From assembly GCA_023268425.1 (NCBI GenBank), contig JALRFN010000036.1:1-11252 (forward strand): 11,252 bases of DNA, given 5' to 3'. This document shows positions 6,545 through 11,252 of the stretch, piece by piece; within the stretch, counting starts at the first letter, position 1, and each line of letters begins with the position of its first letter. The position numbers and the translations under genes were made by a program. The notes under the pieces were generated by a model. That model did no database searches. It saw nothing but the letters and a program-made list of their open reading frames with translations, and was not told the DNA's origin. The stretch is from Burkholderiaceae bacterium (GTDB taxonomy: Bacteria; Pseudomonadota; Gammaproteobacteria; Burkholderiales; Burkholderiaceae_C).

Positions 6545-7633
6545 ATGGCACTGATTCCCGCCACCATCCTCACTGGCTTCCTCGGCGCAGGCAAAACGAC
6601 CTTGCTCAAGCGCATCTTGACCGAGGCCCACGGCTACAAGATTGCAGTGATCGAGAACGAGTTCGGCGAAGAGAACATCGACACCGACATTTTGGTCAAA
6701 GACACCGAAGAAGCCATCATCCAGATGAGCAACGGTTGCGTGTGCTGCACCATCCGCGATGACCTGCGCGCCACGCTGGCCGACTTGGCCGAACGTCGCC
6801 GCAAAAAAGAGCTGGATTTCGAGCGCGTGGTCATCGAAACCACCGGCGTCGCCGACCCTGGCCCCGTGGCGCAGACATTTTTCATGGACGACGAAGTCGC
6901 CGAGCAGTATTTGCTCGACGCGGTCGTCACGGTGGTCGACGCCAAGCACGGCATGAAGCAGTTGGACGACCGCCAAGAAGCGCGCCGCCAAGTGGGCTTT
7001 GCCGATCAGATCTTCATCAGCAAAAGCGATTTGGTCTCGGCCCAAGAACTCGATGCTTTGCAACACCGCCTCAAACACATGAACCCGCGTGCACCGCAAA
7101 AAGCCGTGCACTTTGGCGAGGTGGGCATTGCTGAGGTGTTGGACTTGCGTGGCTTCAACTTGAACGCCAAGCTGGACATCGATCCCGACTTTTTGACGCC
7201 AGACGGTCACGATCACGACCACGGTGAGGCCTGCAACCACCCATCACACCAACACGGTCATGACCATGGCCATGACCACGCGCACGGTGAGCACTGCGAT
7301 CACGATCACCATGACCACGCACACCACCATCACCACGACGATGACGTCAAGAGCTTCGTCTACCGTGCGAACAAGCCGTTCAACCCGGCCAAGTTGGAAG
7401 ATTTCTTGGGCACGGTGGTGCAAATCTACGGCCCGCGCATGCTGCGCTACAAAGGCGTGCTGCACATGATGGGCACCGAGCGCAAGGTGATTTTCCAAGG
7501 CGTGCACCAATTGATGGGCAGCGACTTGGGCCCCGAGTGGGGCGCTGATGAAAAGCGCGAAAGCCGCATGGTATTCATCGGCATCGATTTGCCGCGTGAC
7601 ATCTTGGAACAAGGCTTAGACCAGTGTTTTTGA
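6545..7633 (+). CDS. COG0523 / CobW-family metallochaperone GTPase with His-rich loop
   Basis: This 362-residue protein belongs to the G3E GTPase group, which delivers metals, often zinc, to client proteins. The P-loop GFLGAGKTT is at 11-19, and IENEFGEENID (36-46) follows. The diagnostic metal-binding motif GCVCC is at 64-68 with cysteines 65, 67 and 68. ETTGVADP (98-105) forms the switch/Walker B region, and SKSD (159-162) stands in the NKxD guanine-recognition position. Between the GTPase domain and the C-terminal CobW_C domain (about 268-362) lies a loop with 21 histidines in residues 222-264, typical of metal storage or capture. The ATG at 6545 follows GAGAGATAGG. It is 128 bases upstream of dksA in the same direction. 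COG0523 genes linked to cysteine-poor dksA copies are known in zinc-starvation regulons of other proteobacteria, so zinc is the most likely metal. A cobalt or nickel role cannot be excluded. Confidence 0.9.
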   Translation: MALIPATILTGFLGAGKTTLLKRILTEAHGYKIAVIENEFGEENIDTDILVKDTEEAIIQMSNGCVCCTIRDDLRATLADLAERRRKKELDFERVVIETTGVADPGPVAQTFFMDDEVAEQYLLDAVVTVVDAKHGMKQLDDRQEARRQVGFADQIFISKSDLVSAQELDALQHRLKHMNPRAPQKAVHFGEVGIAEVLDLRGFNLNAKLDIDPDFLTPDGHDHDHGEACNHPSHQHGHDHGHDHAHGEHCDHDHHDHAHHHHHDDDVKSFVYRANKPFNPAKLEDFLGTVVQIYGPRMLRYKGVLHMMGTERKVIFQGVHQLMGSDLGPEWGADEKRESRMVFIGIDLPRDILEQGLDQCF

Positions 7634-7708
7634 GCACCGGTGCCAAACGCGCCACATCTTGGGTAGCGAGCCCCGCCCTGGCCAGCGGGTGCCGTCATCT
7701 GTTGCGGT

Positions 7709-7714
7709 TATAAA
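7709..7714 (+). promoter_or_regulatory. Possible -10 box upstream of dksA
   Basis: TATAAA occurs 48 bases before the dksA ATG in the 128-base gap after the COG0523 gene. No good -35 is seen at 16-18 bases upstream. An 8-base palindrome AGGCGCCT (7714-7721) abuts it. The gap holds no clear terminator, so dksA may be read both from upstream and from here. Confidence 0.35.
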
Positions 7715-7748
7715 GGCGCCTGATTTGGGCAAGCTCTGAATAAAAACG

Positions 7749-7754
7749 AGGAGA
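7749..7754 (+). promoter_or_regulatory. Ribosome binding site of dksA
   Basis: GAGGAG lies 7 bases before the ATG at 7762. It is the best Shine-Dalgarno site in this part of the window and supports the long form of the protein, including its whole N-terminal tail. Confidence 0.8.
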
Positions 7755-7761
7755 CAAAACC

Positions 7762-8955
7762 ATGGCAAAAAAAGAAACGGCGAAGGCCAAGCCAGCGGCG
7801 GGCAAGACAAGCAAGTCCCTGCCCAAAGCCGCGCCCAAGGCGGTGTCCAAACCCGCAGCTAAAGCCACCCCAAAAGCCAAGCCCAAGTCCAGCCCGGTCG
7901 CCAAGAAAACGGCCAGCAAGGCCGCTGCAAAGCCAAGCAGCAAATCTGCAGTGAAAGCCCCGGCCAAGGCCGCACCCAAGGCGCCAGTGAAAGCAGCGAG
8001 CAAACCGGCAGCGAAAGTCGCCAGCAAAGCCAGTGCAAAAGCGACGGCCAAAGCCCCCAGCAAAACTGCCGCTCAAGCGGCGAAAACAGCAGCTAAATCT
8101 GCCCTTAAACCTGCCGTTAAACCTGCCGTTAAACCTGCCGCAAAAGCAGTCAAGCAAACGCCGGCGACCCAAGCTGTAAGCAAAGCACCGGCAGTCAAAT
8201 CGGCGGCCAGCAAGACCGTCAAGCCCGCTGCAAGCGCCAAAGCCGCACCCGCGAAAAAAGTCGCCGCTGCGGTCAAAGCGCCCGCAGCCAAACCCACTGC
8301 CACCCCTGTGGCGGCAACCCCTTCCACCCCGTCCAGCGCTGCACCCGCGGCCACCAAACGCAAGCGCGCCACTGGCGGCTCTCGCGTGGCCGTCGCGCCC
8401 AGCATGGACAGCTCGAACATGGTGGCCAGCTCGGCCGCCAAGGCGAGTTTCCTCCCCTCTACCGAACCCGAAATCATGACGCCAACCGCAGCCCCTGCTC
8501 AAAAGGACCCCAAACGCGCCACCGCGTGGAAGAAAAAGTCTTTGGAAGAGCTGACCGATGCAGACATCTTGTCGATGCCTGAGAGCGAGTACATGAACGA
8601 TGTGCAAATGGCTTACTTCCGCGCCAAATTGGTGCAGCTGAAAAACGACATTCTGAGCAACGCCGACGAAACCACCGAGCATTTGCGCGAAGACACCGTC
8701 GTTGTCCCTGACCCGGCGGACCGCGCCACCATCGAAGAAGAACACGCGCTGGAGTTGCGCACCCGCGACCGTGAGCGCAAGTTGTTGAAGAAGATCGAGC
8801 AGTCGATTGCCCGCATTGACGCCGAAGACTACGGTTATTGCGACGAAACCGGTGAGCCCATCGGTGTGGGCCGCTTGCTGGCCCGACCCACGGCCAGCTT
8901 GTCGCTGGAGGCACAACAGCGCCGCGAGTTGAAGCAAAAGATGTTTGGTGATTGA
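7762..8955 (+). CDS. dksA: DksA-type RNA polymerase-binding regulator with long Lys/Ala/Pro tail
   Basis: DksA binds the secondary channel of RNA polymerase and, with ppGpp, represses rRNA and ribosomal protein promoters. The C-terminal part (about 255-397) is a full DksA core: coiled coil with tip DPADRA (317-322, corresponding to the functional Asp71/Asp74/Ala76 region of E. coli), then ELRTRDRERKLLKKIE (331-346), a degenerate zinc finger, and a C-terminal helix ending in KMFGD. The finger keeps canonical spacing but only one of four cysteines: Cys360-x2-Thr363-x17-Ser381-x2-Ala384, so it should fold without zinc. Residues 1 to about 250 are a low-complexity tail of Lys, Ala, Pro and Ser (KPAA/KAAPK-type units), like histone H1-like bacterial proteins and AlgP. 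Usual DksA is about 140-150 residues. The strong ribosome binding site supports the long start. hslV follows 13 bases after the stop. The core call is very secure; the role of the tail is unknown. Confidence 0.95.
   Translation: MAKKETAKAKPAAGKTSKSLPKAAPKAVSKPAAKATPKAKPKSSPVAKKTASKAAAKPSSKSAVKAPAKAAPKAPVKAASKPAAKVASKASAKATAKAPSKTAAQAAKTAAKSALKPAVKPAVKPAAKAVKQTPATQAVSKAPAVKSAASKTVKPAASAKAAPAKKVAAAVKAPAAKPTATPVAATPSTPSSAAPAATKRKRATGGSRVAVAPSMDSSNMVASSAAKASFLPSTEPEIMTPTAAPAQKDPKRATAWKKKSLEELTDADILSMPESEYMNDVQMAYFRAKLVQLKNDILSNADETTEHLREDTVVVPDPADRATIEEEHALELRTRDRERKLLKKIEQSIARIDAEDYGYCDETGEPIGVGRLLARPTASLSLEAQQRRELKQKMFGD
8105..8140 (+). repeat. Three 12-base tandem repeats inside dksA
   Basis: TTAAACCTGCCG occurs three times head to tail without mismatch (8105-8116, 8117-8128, 8129-8140) and encodes overlapping KPAV/KPA units. 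Because the unit is a multiple of three, gain or loss of copies would change tail length without shifting the frame. The rest of the tail repeats at protein level with more diverged codons. Confidence 0.85.
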
Positions 8956-8968
8956 GGACTGAGCGCGC

Positions 8969-9502
8969 ATGGAGCAATACCACGGCACCACCATTTTGTG
9001 TGTGCGCAGAGACGGCCAAGTCGCCATTGGTGGCGATGGCCAAGTGACCCTGGGCAACATCGTCGTCAAGGGCACCGCGCGCAAGGTGCGCAAGCTCTAC
9101 AAAAACCAGGTCTTGGCAGGGTTCGCGGGCGCCACCGCCGACGCCTTCACCTTGTTTGAACGCTTTGAAGCCAAGCTGGAAAAGCACCAAGGCCACCTGC
9201 CCCGCGCAGCAGTTGAATTGACCAAGGAGTGGCGCACCGACCGTGTGCTGCGACGTTTGGAAGCCATGTTGGCGGTGGCCGACCGAGACAACTCGCTGAT
9301 CATCACCGGCAACGGCGATGTGCTGGAGCCCGAAGACGGCATTGTGGCCATTGGTTCGGGCGGTGCCTACGCACAATCTGCCGCCAAAGCCTTGTTGCAG
9401 CACAGCGGCCTGGACGCCGAGGGCATCGTGCGCGAGGCCTTGAAAATCGCGGGCGACCTCTGCATCTACACCAATCAGCACCACACCGTTGAGGTGTTGT
9501 GA
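8969..9502 (+). CDS. hslV: ATP-dependent protease, peptidase subunit HslV
   Basis: HslV is the proteolytic core of the HslVU (ClpYQ) protease, a double hexameric ring in the cytoplasm. The 177-residue product matches the family along its length: GGDGQVTLGN (21-30), Lys39 equivalent to catalytic Lys33 of the mature E. coli enzyme, AGFAGATADAFTLFERFE (50-67), LIITGNGDV (105-113) and AIGSGGAYAQ (122-131). The catalytic N-terminal threonine is Thr7, so a six-residue leader MEQYHG must be removed at Gly-Thr, unlike E. coli, where only Met is removed. The ATG at 8969 lies 13 bases after the dksA stop, with GAGGACTGAG serving as ribosome binding region. hslU follows after 52 bases. Identification is very secure. 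Confidence 0.97.
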   Translation: MEQYHGTTILCVRRDGQVAIGGDGQVTLGNIVVKGTARKVRKLYKNQVLAGFAGATADAFTLFERFEAKLEKHQGHLPRAAVELTKEWRTDRVLRRLEAMLAVADRDNSLIITGNGDVLEPEDGIVAIGSGGAYAQSAAKALLQHSGLDAEGIVREALKIAGDLCIYTNQHHTVEVL

Positions 9503-9554
9503 CAGCACGCCGCGCTGGCGGCCGCAGCTTTTCTAGTCAAACCAACGACGCCCC

Positions 9555-10880
9555 ATGACCACGGCCATTGATCACCTGACCCCGCCTGCCATCGTCACCG
9601 AACTCGACCGCCACATCGTCGGCCAAGCCGATGCCAAGCGCGCCGTCGCGATTGCCATGCGCAACCGCTGGCGTCGCGCCCGCGTGGACGAGGCCCTGCG
9701 CCACGAAATCACGCCCAAAAACATTTTGATGATCGGCCCCACCGGGGTCGGCAAAACCGAGATCGCCCGGCGTTTGGCGCGCTTGGCCGATGCACCTTTT
9801 GTCAAAGTCGAAGCCACCAAGTTCACCGAAGTGGGCTACGTGGGCAAAGACGTGGAAGCCATCGTGCGTGATCTGGTTGAAGTCGCGATCAAGCAAGAAC
9901 GTGAGAAAGCCAAGGCCTTGGTGCGCGAGCGCGCCATCGACGCCGCTGAAGAACGCGTGCTCGACGCTTTGTTGCCCGGTGTGCGCGACGAAGGCGGCGA
10001 ACTCAACCCCACGCGTCAGGCCTTTCGCAAAAAACTGCGTGAGGGCCAACTCGACGACAAAGAAATCACCCTGGACTTGCAGGAGGCAGCACCGACGTTT
10101 GAGGTCATGACGCCACAAGGCATGGAGGGCATGGCCGAGCAGCTGCAAAACATGTTTTCACACATGGGTCAGGGCCAAACGCGCAGCCAACGCGTCACCG
10201 TCAAAGAGGGCTTGAAGCTGCTGATTGACGAAGAAGCGGGCAAGTTGATCAAAGATGAAGACATCAAAGCCCAAGCCTTACACAACGCCGAGCAAAACGG
10301 CATTGTGTTTGTGGACGAAATCGACAAGGTGGCCACGCGCAGCGACCACCAAGGCAGCGACGTTTCGCGCCAGGGCGTGCAACGCGATTTGCTGCCCTTG
10401 GTCGAAGGCACCTCGGTGTCGACCAAACACGGCACGGTCAAGACCGACCACATGCTGTTCATCGCCAGCGGTGCGTTTCACCTGAGCAAACCCAGTGATT
10501 TGATCCCTGAATTGCAGGGCCGCTTCCCGATTCGCGTCGAACTCAAATCCTTGAGCGTGGCCGATTTCGAAGCCATCTTGACGCAAACCGACGCCAACCT
10601 CACGCGCCAATACCAGGCCTTGTTGGCCACCGAAGGGGTGAACGTGGTGTTTGAGCCCCAAGGCGTGCAACGCTTGGCGCAAATCGCTTTCGAGGTCAAT
10701 GAGCGCACCGAAAACATCGGCGCCCGACGCTTGGCCACGGTCATGGAGCGTTTGCTGGAAGAAGCCAGTTTTCACGCGGCCGACATGGGCGGCGTCACCT
10801 TGACCATCGATGCCGCGTTTGTGGACCAGCGCCTGAAAAACCTCAGCGAAGACCAAGACCTGTCGCGCTACATCTTGTGA
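9555..10880 (+). CDS. hslU: ATP-dependent protease, ATPase/unfoldase subunit HslU
   Basis: HslU is the AAA+ ring that unfolds substrates and feeds them to HslV. The 441-residue product is almost the E. coli length (443). DRHIVGQADAKRAVAIA is at 18-34, Walker A GPTGVGKT at 61-68, the substrate-gripping pore loop GYVG at 94-97, the inserted I domain about 110-240, Walker B VFVDEIDK at 251-258 with Asp254 and Glu255, GRFPIRVE with the arginine at 323, and sensor-2 GARRL at 389-393. The C-terminus ends in LSRYIL, the tail that docks between HslV subunits and activates them. All catalytic elements are intact. No clear Shine-Dalgarno precedes the ATG at 9555, so it may depend on translation of hslV 52 bases upstream. 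No convincing terminator follows. Confidence 0.97.
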   Translation: MTTAIDHLTPPAIVTELDRHIVGQADAKRAVAIAMRNRWRRARVDEALRHEITPKNILMIGPTGVGKTEIARRLARLADAPFVKVEATKFTEVGYVGKDVEAIVRDLVEVAIKQEREKAKALVRERAIDAAEERVLDALLPGVRDEGGELNPTRQAFRKKLREGQLDDKEITLDLQEAAPTFEVMTPQGMEGMAEQLQNMFSHMGQGQTRSQRVTVKEGLKLLIDEEAGKLIKDEDIKAQALHNAEQNGIVFVDEIDKVATRSDHQGSDVSRQGVQRDLLPLVEGTSVSTKHGTVKTDHMLFIASGAFHLSKPSDLIPELQGRFPIRVELKSLSVADFEAILTQTDANLTRQYQALLATEGVNVVFEPQGVQRLAQIAFEVNERTENIGARRLATVMERLLEEASFHAADMGGVTLTIDAAFVDQRLKNLSEDQDLSRYIL

Positions 10881-11252
10881 GGCTGACGCCCGCGGGGCAT
10901 GGCCAGCGATGGCGCCGAAGCCCAGGCCACGCGGCGAACCGCGCCCCTCGGTTTGCCCAAGCGCCGCTGCGCGTTGCCCTGTGCGATCCAGCCAAGAACA
11001 AGCCCACAGACGATTCAACCAAAATCCGGCGGTTGGATGCGCCCCAGTGGGCGGCCCTGGGATGAGCTGGCCAGGCGTGACGACGCGGCTGGCTCCTGCC
11101 AGCAAGAAGGAACAACGCGGCCAGCACGCTCCAGGGCTGCTCCATGGGGTGCATAGCGACGTCACCCATCAGGTGAGCCGCGTCGTGGTCAAGCAGGCCT
11201 GTGTTCAAGGGTTGTGTCAGCGGAAATCGAGCGATCAACTGCGGGATTCAGG
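10881..11252. other. 372-base region without a recognised gene
   Basis: No recognisable protein, tRNA or known RNA was found here. An unconvincing minus-strand frame runs 11238-10843 (TTG start, 131 residues, Arg/Ala/Trp-rich, no family recognised); it overlaps the end of hslU. The plus strand has only short frames. Several small hairpins occur: CGCGG-CGAA-CCGCG at 10930-10943, GCTGGC-TCCT-GCCAGC at 11088-11103, and an 11-base inverted repeat (11080-11090 with 11176-11186). None is followed by a T-run. A minus-strand TGA at 11250-11248 may be the end of a gene lying beyond the window. The region may be an untranslated spacer or hold the end of the hslVU transcript. Confidence 0.5.
11080..11186. 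repeat. 11-base inverted repeat with 85-base spacer
   Basis: ACGACGCGGCT (11080-11090) and AGCCGCGTCGT (11176-11186) are exact reverse complements. The left arm overlaps by three bases a smaller hairpin (GCTGGC-TCCT-GCCAGC, 11088-11103). Just inside the right arm, CGACGTCAC nearly complements GTGACGACG at the left arm (8 of 9). This could be a folded RNA or a chance pairing in GC-rich DNA; no mobile element is seen between the arms. Confidence 0.45.

Noticed and set aside
7634..7643. GCACCGGTGC palindrome just after the COG0523 stop as a terminator
   Set aside because: It has no loop and no T-run, so it cannot form a normal intrinsic terminator.
7640..7690. Heat-shock (sigma-32) promoter ahead of the dksA-hslVU genes
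   Set aside because: CTTGGGT and a C-rich stretch occur, but the spacing is about 6 bases instead of 11-16 and the -10 does not match.
7706..7714. GGTTATAAA as a Zur half-site upstream of dksA
   Set aside because: Only one half of the known palindromic pattern is present and the opposite half is absent; the same bases fit a -10 box better.
8404..8478. Internal ATG codons (residues 215 and 239) as starts for a core-length DksA
   Set aside because: Neither is preceded by a Shine-Dalgarno-like sequence, whereas the ATG at 7762 has GAGGAG at ideal spacing.
7708..9093. Long minus-strand frame of 461 codons opposite dksA
   Set aside because: It exists because the Lys/Ala/Pro codons give few stops in the mirror frame; the translation is Gly/Arg/Phe low-complexity, and dksA has the strong ribosome binding site.
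9510..9536. GCTG...CAGC followed by TTTTCT between hslV and hslU as a terminator
   Set aside because: The stem is only four pairs with a seven-base loop and the T-run is short and broken; hslV and hslU are normally co-transcribed.
10278..11238. Minus-strand frames over the end of hslU and the following spacer (10278-11165 and 10843-11238)
   Set aside because: They start at GTG or TTG without ribosome binding sites, overlap hslU antisense, and show no recognisable domain. Kept only as a note in the spacer entry.

Overview
The window looks like chromosomal core sequence from a betaproteobacterium of the order Burkholderiales, probably Comamonadaceae-like. This is judged from the protein types, not from a database search. 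The pointers are the single-cysteine DksA, the HslV with a short MEQ-type leader ahead of its catalytic threonine, the divergent rpsT / murJ neighbourhood, and the GC-rich codon use. No tRNA, rRNA, CRISPR array, insertion sequence or prophage gene was seen, and nothing suggests recent transfer.

Layout. (1) Bases 1-349, minus strand: the N-terminal third of dapF (diaminopimelate epimerase), cut by the window edge. (2) 434-2083, plus: a 549-residue fusion of a Nudix hydrolase and a metallo-beta-lactamase-fold hydrolase, divergent from dapF. (3) 2092-4634, minus: a two-gene unit in which a family-2-type glycosyltransferase precedes murJ (lipid II flippase), joined by a 4-base GTGA overlap. It converges on the fusion gene with only 8 bases between stop codons. 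(4) 4721-5189, plus: rpsT (ribosomal protein S20) with a perfect TATAAT -10 box, a GC-rich discriminator and a strong intrinsic terminator preceded by two further hairpins. (5) 5214-6458, plus: an RlmI-type 23S rRNA cytosine methyltransferase beginning 24 bases after that terminator. (6) 6545-10880, plus: a probable operon of a COG0523 metallochaperone GTPase with a histidine-rich loop, a DksA with a roughly 250-residue Lys/Ala/Pro tail and a zinc finger reduced to one cysteine, then hslV and hslU (ATP-dependent protease). (7) 10881-11252: 372 bases without a recognised gene, holding several inverted repeats.

How they fit together. Cell-wall synthesis is represented by dapF and murJ. Translation is represented by rpsT and the rRNA methyltransferase. 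Stress and growth control are represented by DksA and HslVU, next to a probable zinc-handling GTPase. The most interesting points are the COG0523 / cysteine-depleted DksA / HslVU linkage, the long histone-H1-like tail on DksA, and the Nudix-MBL fusion, whose two halves resemble two separate eukaryotic enzyme families (NUDT19-like and LACTB2-like). I did not find a wholly new system. Most of the window is housekeeping with some unusual domain architectures.
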